64,000 bases of DNA from Chryseobacterium soldanellicola (GTDB lineage Bacteria; Bacteroidota; Bacteroidia; Flavobacteriales; Weeksellaceae). The first letter of the stretch is position 1. Every line of letters starts with the position of its first letter. The notes under the pieces are model-generated. The model did not search any database and was not told the origin of the DNA. It was given only the letters and a program-made list of their open reading frames with translations. Made by a program: the position numbers and the translations under genes. Positions 8,477-16,243 of this stretch are shown in pieces. The DNA is taken from NCBI RefSeq assembly GCF_900100115.1, contig NZ_FNKL01000003.1, positions 372,001 through 436,000 on the forward strand, given 5' to 3'.

Positions 8477-9586
8477 TTATTTTGCTTTCTTCGGCGAGCA
8501 TCCCGCCATTGTTGTAATTTTTACAGCTTCAGTCGGAGGAAGATGTTTGTTTCTTTCCACGAGACTTTCTACCATTTTGCGGGCAGTTTCTGTATAAATC
8601 TCTGCGATTTTAGAACCTTCCTGTAAAGCTGCAGGTCTTCCGACATCGCCTGCTTCTCTGATGCTTTGGATCAACGGAATCTCTCCCAATACAGGAATTC
8701 CAAGATCATCAGCCAAATATTGTGCTCCCTGGTTTCCAAAGATATAATATTTATTGTCCGGTAATTCTTCCGGTGTAAAATACGCCATATTTTCGACTAA
8801 TCCAAGAACAGGAATGTTAATACTTTCCATCTGGAACATCGCAATACCTTTTCTTACGTCTGCCAAAGCTACGTGTTGAGGCGTACTTACGATCACAGCA
8901 CCTGTCACAGGAACTTCCTGAATGATCGACAAGTGAATGTCACCCGTTCCCGGAGGAAGATCGATCAATAAAAAGTCTAATTCTCCCCAAGCGGCATCTC
9001 TGATCATTTGGTTTAAGGCTTTTGAAGCCATCGGACCTCTCCATACTACTGCCTGATTGGAACCTGAGAAATATCCTATTGAAAGCATTTTCACACCGTA
9101 ATTTTCAATAGGTTTCATCAGACTTTTACCATTAACTTCTACAGAAATCGGCTTTTGTCCTTCTGTATCAAACATGGTAGGAACAGACGGACCGTAAATA
9201 TCGGCATCCAATAAACCTACTTTAAAACCCATTTTTGCTAAAGTAACTGCCATATTTGCAGCAACCGTAGACTTGCCAACCCCTCCTTTTCCGGATGCGA
9301 TGGCGATAATATTTTGAATTCCAGGGATTTGTTTTCCTTTGATCTGACTTTGCTGAATTTCGCTTGGCTCCGGAGAAACGATCTTTAATTTTAAATTAAT
9401 TTCTTCTCCAAATTCACTTGCAAAAGCCTGCTTCATGGCTGCTTCCAGCTTTTTCTTTTCGTGCATTGCAGGTGAATGTGCCGTCATATCAATATATACA
9501 TCGTTGCCCATAACCTGGAAATTACTTACCAAGTCATCAACTTCTATCTCTTTAAGGAAATTCTGTACCTTTTCTTTCGTCAACAT
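8477..9586 (-). CDS. mrp: Mrp/NBP35-family ATP-binding Fe-S carrier
   Basis: A 369-residue protein with an N-terminal MIP18/DUF59-like domain (about 1-75) and a deviant Walker P-loop ATPase. GKGGVGKS is at residues 99-106, followed by LLDADIYGPSVPTMF and LIDLPPGTGD. Family members carry Fe-S clusters on a C-terminal CxxC. Here the equivalent stretch after ENMAYF reads TPEELPDNKYY without cysteines, and a lone cysteine occurs near the end (AGCSPKK). It is co-directional with the NifU-like gene, which has its own CxxC. A CAAATTTA (TAAATTTG on the minus strand) at 9606-9613 may be its -7 box. Confidence 0.93.
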   Translation of the reverse strand: MLTKEKVQNFLKEIEVDDLVSNFQVMGNDVYIDMTAHSPAMHEKKKLEAAMKQAFASEFGEEINLKLKIVSPEPSEIQQSQIKGKQIPGIQNIIAIASGKGGVGKSTVAANMAVTLAKMGFKVGLLDADIYGPSVPTMFDTEGQKPISVEVNGKSLMKPIENYGVKMLSIGYFSGSNQAVVWRGPMASKALNQMIRDAAWGELDFLLIDLPPGTGDIHLSIIQEVPVTGAVIVSTPQHVALADVRKGIAMFQMESINIPVLGLVENMAYFTPEELPDNKYYIFGNQGAQYLADDLGIPVLGEIPLIQSIREAGDVGRPAALQEGSKIAEIYTETARKMVESLVERNKHLPPTEAVKITTMAGCSPKKAK

Positions 9587-9711
9587 AAACTAAATAAATT
9601 GTCTACAAATTTACGTAAATTTTACCTATTTAGAATAAGTAAACGCAATGATAGATATTTTCTTTTGTGTAACCAAATTTTATAGTAATTTAGGGCGGTT
9701 TTAATTTTTAC

Positions 9712-12540
9712 ATGATGAAAAAAATATTAGTCGTTCTTTTAGGAATCGTTGCCCATAATTTGTTTTCACAAAATTATTCGCAATATGTAAATCCTTTTAT
9801 TGGGACTGGCGGTCACGGACACACATTTCCGGGTGCCATCGTTCCTTTCGGAATGGTACAGCTCTCACCCGATACAAGAGTCGACGGAAGCTGGGACGGT
9901 TGCAGCGGGTATCACTACTCTGATTCTGTAATCTATGGTTTTTCGCACACGCATCTCAACGGAACGGGAGTTTCCGATTACGGAGACATTATGCTGATGC
10001 CCACCATAGGAAATCCTAGTTTGGACAGCAAACAGTATTCTTCAAAATTTTCACATAAAAACGAAAAAGCTTCGGCAGGATTTTATGCTGTTACATTAGA
10101 TAAAAACAATATTGATGTTCGATTGACAACGACCAAAAGAGTCGGTTATCACGAATATACGTTCAACAAAGCAGGAAATGCAAATATTATTTTAGACTTA
10201 AATCACAGAGATAAATTGCTTGAAGGCGAGGTTAAAATAATTGACAATAAAACAATCGAAGTCTTTCGAAGAAGTGAAGCGTGGGCAACCAACCAGTACA
10301 TTTACGCAAGGATTGAGTTTTCAAAACCGATGAAAATTTCAAAAGAATTTTTAAGCGGTGAAAAAATTGAAGGAATTAGTGAAGGTAAAAAGAAAGTTTC
10401 ATTTTATGGGACAAAATTAGCTTTAGCTTTTTCAACCCAAGTTAAAAAAGGAGAAAAAATTCTTGTGAAAGTTTCGATTTCTCCGACAGGTTACGAAGGT
10501 GCAGCAAAAAATATGTTGGCTGAAGGCAAATCCAATGATTTTGAAGCAATCAAAAAGCAGGCTGTTGCCGACTGGGACAAAGAATTATCAAAAATTGAAG
10601 TTAAATCTTCCGATAAAGATAAACTGACAGTTTTCTACACCGCAATGTATCACGTTTTCACACAACCGAACATTAATATGGATGTTGACGGGAAATACAG
10701 AGGTCGCGACAACAAGTTCTACATGGCAAAAGGATTCGATTATTACTCGGTTTTTTCGCTTTGGGACACTTTCCGGGGAGCGCATCCTCTGATGTCTTTA
10801 ATTGAAAGAAAAAGAACGGCAGATTTCATTAATACCTTCATCAAACAGTACGAACAGGGCGGAAAACTTCCGGTTTGGGAACTGGCTTCCAACGAGACGG
10901 AATGTATGATCGGTTATCACGCAGTTTCTGTGATTGCAGACGCGATGGCAAAAGGAATTACAGGTTTTGATTATGAAAAAGCTTTTGAAGCTTCCAAACA
11001 TTCTGCAATGCTTGATATTTTTGGTTTAAATGCTTATAAACAAAACAATTATATCGCTATTGATGATGAGCATGAAAGCGTTTCTAAAACCGTAGAATAT
11101 GCTTACGATGACTGGTGTATTGCTCAGATGGCTAAAATTTTAGGTAAAAAAGAAAATTATCAATATTTCATGAAACGTTCTCAGAATTGGAAAAATCTTT
11201 ACAATCCAAAGAACGGCTTCATGCAGCCCAGAAAAAACGGAAACTGGTACGAACCGTTTGAGCCAAGAGAAGTTAACAATAATTATACAGAAGGAAATTC
11301 TTGGCATTACTCCTACTCTGTTCAGCAGGATATTCCCGGATTGATCGCAGCACATGGAGGGAAGGAAAAATTCGAACAATTTATCGATGCTATTTTCGCT
11401 GCACCCGACAAAACGACAGGCAGAGAACAGGTGGATATCACAGGTTTGATGGGACAATACGCTCAGGGAAACGAACCGAGCCATCACATTGCTTATCTTT
11501 ACAATTATGTAGGAAAACCGGAAAAAACAGACGCAAAAATTAAATATATCCTTGATAATTACTACAAAAATGCTCCCGACGGTCTGATCGGAAATGAAGA
11601 TTGCGGGCAAATGAGCGCGTGGTATATTTTGAGTACCATGGGAATTTATGCTGTAACTCCGGGATTACCGGAATGGCAGACAACGAAACCTTATTTTGAT
11701 GAGGTTAAAATTCACCTGGAAGACGGAACGACAAGAACAATCACGAAAAGCACAAGCAAAGATGAACTTAAAAAATTAGGTTTTGAAAATGCAAAAACAT
11801 TCAAAGACTTTAAATATGACGAATTAACAGCTTCTCCGGTCATTGCAGCAGCAAGGATTTTTGATTTAAATACAAAAGTTGAGATCACAGGCTTAGATCC
11901 TGCCGATAAAATCTATTATATGACAATGGATGAAGACGATGCCAATGTGAGAAAGACTTTCATTCCTTACAAAGGGCCGTTTACGATTACAAAAACGACT
12001 CAGGTTTCTGCTTATGCGGAAAGAAATGGCGATAAAAGTTCAGTGACTGTTGCCAACTTCAACAGAAGACCGAATAATTGGGATATTACGGTTAATGCGA
12101 CAGCAAATCCTCAATATACAGCAAGCGGAAAATTATCATTAATCGATGGAATCACCGGTGATGTAAACTGGAGAAAAGGCGAATGGCTGGGTTATCAGGG
12201 ACAGACTTTTGAAGCGATTATCGATATGAAATCACCTCAGCAGTTCACAAAACTGTCTTCTACCTATTTGCAGGACAGCAAAGCATGGATTTTAATGCCT
12301 AAAAAGGTAGAATATTTCGCTTCAATGAACGGGAAAGATTTCGTTCTTTTAAAAACAGTTGACAACACCGTTGACCCTAAGGATGAAACCATTCAGACAA
12401 AGGATTTTTCAACTGAAATTTTACCGACCGAAGCCCGTTATATTAAAGTAAAAGCTTATCATTTCGGCAAACTTCCGGAATGGCATCTGGGAGCCGGTGG
12501 CGACGCTTATATCTTTATTGATGAGATCTCTGTGAAATAA
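9712..12540 (+). CDS. Secreted GH92 family alpha-mannosidase
   Basis: A 942-residue glycoside hydrolase with a signal peptide (MKKILVVLLGIVAHNLFSQ). The GH92 signature is clear: VNPFIGTGGHGHTFPGA near residue 25, the N-terminal beta-sandwich, and a helical catalytic domain with ASNETECMIGYHAV (about 395) and GNEDCGQMSAWYILS (about 625). The C-terminal 230 residues add a chitobiase-like beta module and a galactose-binding/F5-8C-like module. Family members are calcium-dependent exo-alpha-mannosidases acting on host or fungal N-glycans or mannans. No sorting domain is seen, so it is probably periplasmic. ATG codons at 9712 and 9715 are both possible. It stands alone with its own terminator. Confidence 0.95.
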   Translation: MMKKILVVLLGIVAHNLFSQNYSQYVNPFIGTGGHGHTFPGAIVPFGMVQLSPDTRVDGSWDGCSGYHYSDSVIYGFSHTHLNGTGVSDYGDIMLMPTIGNPSLDSKQYSSKFSHKNEKASAGFYAVTLDKNNIDVRLTTTKRVGYHEYTFNKAGNANIILDLNHRDKLLEGEVKIIDNKTIEVFRRSEAWATNQYIYARIEFSKPMKISKEFLSGEKIEGISEGKKKVSFYGTKLALAFSTQVKKGEKILVKVSISPTGYEGAAKNMLAEGKSNDFEAIKKQAVADWDKELSKIEVKSSDKDKLTVFYTAMYHVFTQPNINMDVDGKYRGRDNKFYMAKGFDYYSVFSLWDTFRGAHPLMSLIERKRTADFINTFIKQYEQGGKLPVWELASNETECMIGYHAVSVIADAMAKGITGFDYEKAFEASKHSAMLDIFGLNAYKQNNYIAIDDEHESVSKTVEYAYDDWCIAQMAKILGKKENYQYFMKRSQNWKNLYNPKNGFMQPRKNGNWYEPFEPREVNNNYTEGNSWHYSYSVQQDIPGLIAAHGGKEKFEQFIDAIFAAPDKTTGREQVDITGLMGQYAQGNEPSHHIAYLYNYVGKPEKTDAKIKYILDNYYKNAPDGLIGNEDCGQMSAWYILSTMGIYAVTPGLPEWQTTKPYFDEVKIHLEDGTTRTITKSTSKDELKKLGFENAKTFKDFKYDELTASPVIAAARIFDLNTKVEITGLDPADKIYYMTMDEDDANVRKTFIPYKGPFTITKTTQVSAYAERNGDKSSVTVANFNRRPNNWDITVNATANPQYTASGKLSLIDGITGDVNWRKGEWLGYQGQTFEAIIDMKSPQQFTKLSSTYLQDSKAWILMPKKVEYFASMNGKDFVLLKTVDNTVDPKDETIQTKDFSTEILPTEARYIKVKAYHFGKLPEWHLGAGGDAYIFIDEISVK

Positions 12541-12564
12541 TTTTTTAAATTTTTAATTAAGTAT

Positions 12565-12601
12565 AAAACCCCTTCGAAATTTTCGTAGGGGTTTGTTTTT
12601 T
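12565..12601 (+). terminator. Terminator of the GH92 gene
   Basis: AAAACCCCT / AGGGGTTT stem followed by GTTTTTT, 25 bases after the stop. Confidence 0.8.
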
Positions 12602-12645
12602 ATTTTTATTACGATGCAGAGCGGAGTCAAAGCATCTATAAAATT

Positions 12646-13359
12646 TTAATTCATCTTCTCCGACCAATTCAGTTCTTCCGGAAGCTCTTTATCGGAAAAT
12701 TCGATATGGATAACTCTTCTTTTTTTACCGTTTGTTGTTCTGTTGGAACCGTGAAGGATCAGAGGTTTCATGATCATAATTCCACCTTTATCTACATTGC
12801 AGATCTTTTCTGTTTCTACATTCCAGTCGATGTTTTCGGGGCGGTAAATTCCTTTTGAATGGGATGTTGGAACCACTTTTAAAGCTCCGTTATTTTCATC
12901 CGTATCATCTAAGTGAATTCTTATTGTAAAAATATTTTCTAGAATATGCAAAGGTGGCTGAACCGCAAACTGATTTTGTTTTGTCGTCCAAGGTCCAAAG
13001 TTTGGTAATTCAATCTTTTTATTAACGGAAATCGTTAAATCCTGATGGTAAGCAACATACCAATTTGATTTTTCAGGTTTATCAAAATAAATGCTTTTTA
13101 CCACAAAATAATTGTCACCGAAAATTTCTTTGATGATTGTTTTAATATGATTATTAAAAATCAAATCTTTAATATGAGGAATTTCTTTTAAAAATTGTCT
13201 TATCGCGAAAAGATCTTCTGACTTTCTGAAAGTTTCTTTTGAGGTATCTATATTTTCGAGGATGTGAATTATCTTATTAATTTCTTCATCAGAAAAAATA
13301 TTGTTGATTACCGTAAAGCCATTTTCTGTAATTGAATCTTTATGATTTTGCAAATTCAT
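12646..13359 (-). CDS. Phytanoyl-CoA dioxygenase (PhyH) family protein
   Basis: A 237-residue Fe(II)/2-oxoglutarate oxygenase of the PhyH type. The metal ligands are visible as YHQDLT (H105, D107) and ILHGSNRTT (H203), with R207 positioned to bind 2-oxoglutarate. The family hydroxylates varied small molecules and lipids; the substrate cannot be told from this context. It is a single gene converging on GH92. Confidence 0.88.
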   Translation of the reverse strand: MNLQNHKDSITENGFTVINNIFSDEEINKIIHILENIDTSKETFRKSEDLFAIRQFLKEIPHIKDLIFNNHIKTIIKEIFGDNYFVVKSIYFDKPEKSNWYVAYHQDLTISVNKKIELPNFGPWTTKQNQFAVQPPLHILENIFTIRIHLDDTDENNGALKVVPTSHSKGIYRPENIDWNVETEKICNVDKGGIMIMKPLILHGSNRTTNGKKRRVIHIEFSDKELPEELNWSEKMN

Positions 13360-13432
13360 TTAATAATTTGATTTTTATTGAATCTATTTAAAACGCAAAG
13401 ATCGAAGATTTTCTTTAAAAATCAATTATGGT

Positions 13433-13514
13433 GTCATTGCGGAGCAAAAGCGACGAAGCAATCTTTTTTATTACTAAATTTTTTGAGATTGCTTCACCTT
13501 CGGTTCGCAATGAC
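13433..13514. repeat. Two-armed repeat GTCATTGC...GCAATGAC
   Basis: The left arm reads GTCATTGCGGAGCAAAAGCG and then ACGAAGCAATC. The right arm reads GATTGCTTCACCTTCGGTTC and then GCAATGAC. Related single arms are at 3586-3621 and 21727-21755. It opens a 373-base gap (13360-13732) that contains only repeats. Confidence 0.7.
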
Positions 13515-13539
13515 AAATCTTGAAAGAAGGACAAGTACC

Positions 13540-13654
13540 CTAGCCCCGATTGCAGCTTTGTTTGAGCTCTTTTTTTTAGTTTTAGGCTGCGGCGGCTTCG
13601 CCGCCGCAGCCTAAAACTAAAAAAATAGCGAGTGCGGAAAGCGGGAATAGCTTC
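13540..13654 (+). repeat. CTAGCCCCGAT...GGGAATAGCTTC repeat, copy 2, with a large hairpin
   Basis: Its ends match copy 1 at 3255-3343 in opposite orientation. The centre (13571-13625) is a near-perfect hairpin: an outer TTTTTTTAGTTTTAGG stem continues into CTGCGGCGG / CCGCCGCAG around a CTTCG loop. It is the most stable predicted structure in the window. Confidence 0.7.
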
Positions 13655-13662
13655 AAATAAAA

Positions 13663-13711
13663 AATCAATGGTCAATAATGAAAATAAAAAATTCACTATT
13701 GACCATTGATT
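13663..13711. repeat. Inverted repeat AATCAATGGTCAATA / TATTGACCATTGATT
   Basis: Perfect 15-base arms separated by 19 bases, placed 21 bases downstream (minus-strand sense) of the symporter gene stop at 13733. It may act as a transcription end for that gene, although no clean T run follows. Confidence 0.7.
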
Positions 13712-13732
13712 AGCGTAAGCAAAATTCACATT

Positions 13733-14983
13733 TTACATCTTCCCTCCATGATCTTCCAGCTGACCTTCCCATTTGGAAACTGCAGAAGTTGCCAGTGCAT
13801 TTCCTAAAACATTCGTCATACTCCTTCCCATATCGCAAAAATGGTCGATCGGTAAAATCAGGGCAATCCCTTCCGGCGGAATCCCGAACATCGAACAAGT
13901 TGCCACAATAATCACCAAAGAAGCTCTCGGAACGCCGGCAATGCCTTTTGATGTCAACATTAGCACCAAAAGCATGGTAATTTGTTGACCGACTGTCATT
14001 TCAATACCGTAAATCTGAGCAATGAAAATTGACGCAAATGTCATGTACATCATACTTCCATCCAGATTGAAAGAATATCCTAAAGGTAAAATGAAAGAAA
14101 CGACTCTATTATTACACCCGAATCTTTCCAATTCCTCAACCAGTTTCGGAAAAACAGCTTCCGAACTTGTCGTTGAAAATGCGATCAGTAAGGGCTCTTT
14201 TATTCTTCTTAATAATTCGAAAAGACGGTTTCCTAAAATCAGATAGCCAGCCAGTAAAAGCACCAGCCAAAGAACTCCCAATGCAAAAAAGAAATCCCGG
14301 AGATATATTGCGTAGACTTTAAAAATTTCAAATCCGTTGGTTGCAACGACAGCGGCAATCGCACCCAAAACCCCAAGCGGTGCAAACCACATGATGTAAC
14401 CCACCATTTTTAGGATGGCATGAGCTATAATATCAAATAATTTGATGACAGGCTGAGCATATTCTTCACCCAAATTTGCCAAAGCAATTCCGAACATGAT
14501 GGAAAAAACAACAATCTGCAGCACTTCATTCGTTGCAAAAGCTTCAAAAATACTTTTAGGAATAATATGTTTCACGAAATCTTCCATCGAAAAACCTTTG
14601 CTGCTTTTTAACAGCTCTTCAGCAGAAGCCGCATCCTGAATCGGTAATTTTGTAACATGACCGGGCTCCAGCCAATTTACAAGCATTAATCCTATGAAAA
14701 GTGAGATTAAAGAAGCAGAAATAAACCACAGCATCGCTTTTGTACCCACTCTTCCGATCATCTTAATATCGCTCATTTTCGCAATCCCGACCACCAGAGT
14801 GGTAAAAACCAACGGTGCAATGATCATTTGTACCAATCTGATAAAAACAGTTCCTAAAAGCTTTATATTTTTAGAAAAAGGTTCTGCACTTTCCGGGTAC
14901 TGTGTGTGCACAATTCCTCCAATTCCTACACCCACAATAAGCGCAATGACAATGGCTACAAATAGTTTATTTTGTCCTTTCAT
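13733..14983 (-). CDS. Dicarboxylate/amino acid:cation symporter (DAACS family)
   Basis: A 416-residue inner-membrane transporter of the GltP/DctA family with about eight hydrophobic helices plus two re-entrant loops. Diagnostic segments are the serine-rich FSTTSSEAVFPKLVEEL loop (about 265-285), PLGYSFNLDGSMMYMTFAS (about 300-320) and the GIAGVPRASLVI loop (about 350). It imports C4-dicarboxylates, glutamate or aspartate with Na+ or H+; sequence alone does not decide which. A TATATTTG box on the minus strand (15003-15010) lies 19 bases before its ATG. Confidence 0.92.
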   Translation of the reverse strand: MKGQNKLFVAIVIALIVGVGIGGIVHTQYPESAEPFSKNIKLLGTVFIRLVQMIIAPLVFTTLVVGIAKMSDIKMIGRVGTKAMLWFISASLISLFIGLMLVNWLEPGHVTKLPIQDAASAEELLKSSKGFSMEDFVKHIIPKSIFEAFATNEVLQIVVFSIMFGIALANLGEEYAQPVIKLFDIIAHAILKMVGYIMWFAPLGVLGAIAAVVATNGFEIFKVYAIYLRDFFFALGVLWLVLLLAGYLILGNRLFELLRRIKEPLLIAFSTTSSEAVFPKLVEELERFGCNNRVVSFILPLGYSFNLDGSMMYMTFASIFIAQIYGIEMTVGQQITMLLVLMLTSKGIAGVPRASLVIIVATCSMFGIPPEGIALILPIDHFCDMGRSMTNVLGNALATSAVSKWEGQLEDHGGKM

Positions 14984-15002
14984 ATAAATGTTTCAAGTTT
15001 CG

Positions 15003-15010
15003 CAAATATA
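15003..15010 (-). promoter_or_regulatory. Candidate -7 box of the symporter gene
   Basis: CAAATATA on the plus strand, TATATTTG on the minus strand, 19 bases upstream of the ATG. No matching -33 element at the usual distance. Confidence 0.4.
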
Positions 15011-15146
15011 ATAGTTTTTCTCTTGGCGTAGGATTTTTATTCGTGAGGTATTAAATTTGCGTTAAATTAATAATACATTAAAATTAATAGCCTGATTTAT
15101 AAAATATTGTAAAAATTTTAAGAAACATTTATCTAATTTTTATTCA

Positions 15147-15174
15147 TTTGGTATAAATTTTATTATTACATTTG
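15147..15174 (+). promoter_or_regulatory. Candidate promoter of the BON gene pair
   Basis: TTTG at 15147-15150 and TACATTTG at 15167-15174 are separated by 16 bases, one shorter than the usual 17-23. The -7 box ends 32 bases before the ATG at 15207. Confidence 0.45.
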
Positions 15175-15206
15175 ATTGTATTAACAATATTAAAAAATAT
15201 ACAACT

Positions 15207-15701
15207 ATGAAAAAAACTATCGCAATGGCTGCATTGGCTGTAGCTGTCTCTTTCGGGGCGATTTCTTGTAAAAAGAAAGTTTCTGATGCCGATCTTCAAA
15301 CACAGGCTACTACTATCGTAACTTCTAACCCGAACGCTTCTGTAGAGGTAAAAGACGGAGTTGCCCACCTAAGCGGAACTTTCGCGACTCAAGCTGATAA
15401 AGACGCTATGATCACAAAATTAAAAGCTGTAAACGGTGTAAAAGAAGTGATGGATATGTCTACTGTTGCACCTGCTGCGCCGGCTGTTGCACCAGTTGAA
15501 ACTACTACGGCTGTAGATCCTGCTGTTCAACAAAAAGTGAAAGATGCAGTGAAGGATTTCCCTTCTGTAAAAGTGGAAGTTGTAAACGGAGAATTAACTC
15601 TTACGGGAAGCGTATCTTCTGTACAGGCCAGAAAAATCAAAGAATCTGTAGATGCTTTGAAAGTTGGAAAAGTAAATTATAACTACACGGTAAAAAACTA
15701 A
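15207..15701 (+). CDS. Double-BON-domain lipoprotein
   Basis: A 164-residue protein with a lipoprotein signal peptide; the lipobox cysteine is C21 (GAISC), followed by lysines. Two BON domains (about 25-85 and 110-164) each contain the V-x-x-G-x-V/L-x-L-x-G-x-V pattern and are joined by an alanine/proline-rich linker. BON proteins such as OsmY and DolP bind membranes or stabilise the envelope. Three bases separate it from the next gene, which also carries a BON domain, so the two form an operon. Confidence 0.88.
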   Translation: MKKTIAMAALAVAVSFGAISCKKKVSDADLQTQATTIVTSNPNASVEVKDGVAHLSGTFATQADKDAMITKLKAVNGVKEVMDMSTVAPAAPAVAPVETTTAVDPAVQQKVKDAVKDFPSVKVEVVNGELTLTGSVSSVQARKIKESVDALKVGKVNYNYTVKN

Positions 15702-15704
15702 ATA

Positions 15705-16124
15705 ATGAGCACATTACAAGATAAATATTCAAGTGTGGTTTCTGCTGCACAAAATGCAGGAATCTCTAATCTTCAGGTTCAGGAGCAGGATGGAATTCTT
15801 TATGTTTCCGGAAATGCCTCAAACACAGCTGCCAAAGATGCTGTCTGGAATGCTTTGGGAGCAATCGATTCTACATATTCTTCTTCTGACATCAATATCG
15901 ATGTACAGGTTGCGGGCCTTGCTGCAGGTGCGGCTCTTACCGTTGCAACAGAAGAATCTAACCTTAACATCAGACAAGAGCCTTCTACGGAAGCAGCTGT
16001 TGTGGGTAAGGCTTCAAAAGGATCTTCTGTAACATTGATCGAGCAGACTTCTGATGATTGGTGGAAAGTAAAAACTGACGACGGACAGGAAGGTTACGCT
16101 TATTCAAGATATTTGAAAGCTTAA
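15705..16124 (+). CDS. BON domain plus bacterial SH3 domain protein, no signal peptide
   Basis: A 139-residue protein. Residues about 1-70 form a BON domain (LQVQEQDGILYVSGNASN), and about 78-139 an SH3b domain (SNLNIRQEPSTEAAVVGKAS ... WWKVKTDDGQEGYAYSRYL). It has no hydrophobic leader and should be cytoplasmic, although SH3b domains usually act on peptidoglycan outside the membrane. The layout parallels E. coli Kbp (YgaU), a cytoplasmic potassium-binding BON-LysM protein, with SH3b in place of LysM. Function unproven. Co-transcribed with the BON lipoprotein; a terminator follows. Confidence 0.85.
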   Translation: MSTLQDKYSSVVSAAQNAGISNLQVQEQDGILYVSGNASNTAAKDAVWNALGAIDSTYSSSDINIDVQVAGLAAGAALTVATEESNLNIRQEPSTEAAVVGKASKGSSVTLIEQTSDDWWKVKTDDGQEGYAYSRYLKA

Positions 16125-16147
16125 TTACAAGACCAAATAAATAATAC

Positions 16148-16177
16148 ATCCCTGAAAGAAATTTTGGGGATTTTTTT
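16148..16177 (+). terminator. Terminator of the BON operon
   Basis: ATCCC / GGGGAT stem with an A/T loop followed by seven Ts, starting 23 bases after the stop. Confidence 0.75.
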
Positions 16178-16243
16178 ATATAGAATAGAGAACAATATTA
16201 TTAATACGCATTTTTATGTTTAAATTAGCGACAAATTTTATGC

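Noticed and set aside
11140..11610. 156-codon minus-strand frame
   Set aside because: Lies wholly within the GH92 gene and has no recognisable domain.
14694..14987. 97-codon plus-strand frame
   Set aside because: Antisense to the symporter gene, whose membrane pattern and motifs are clear.
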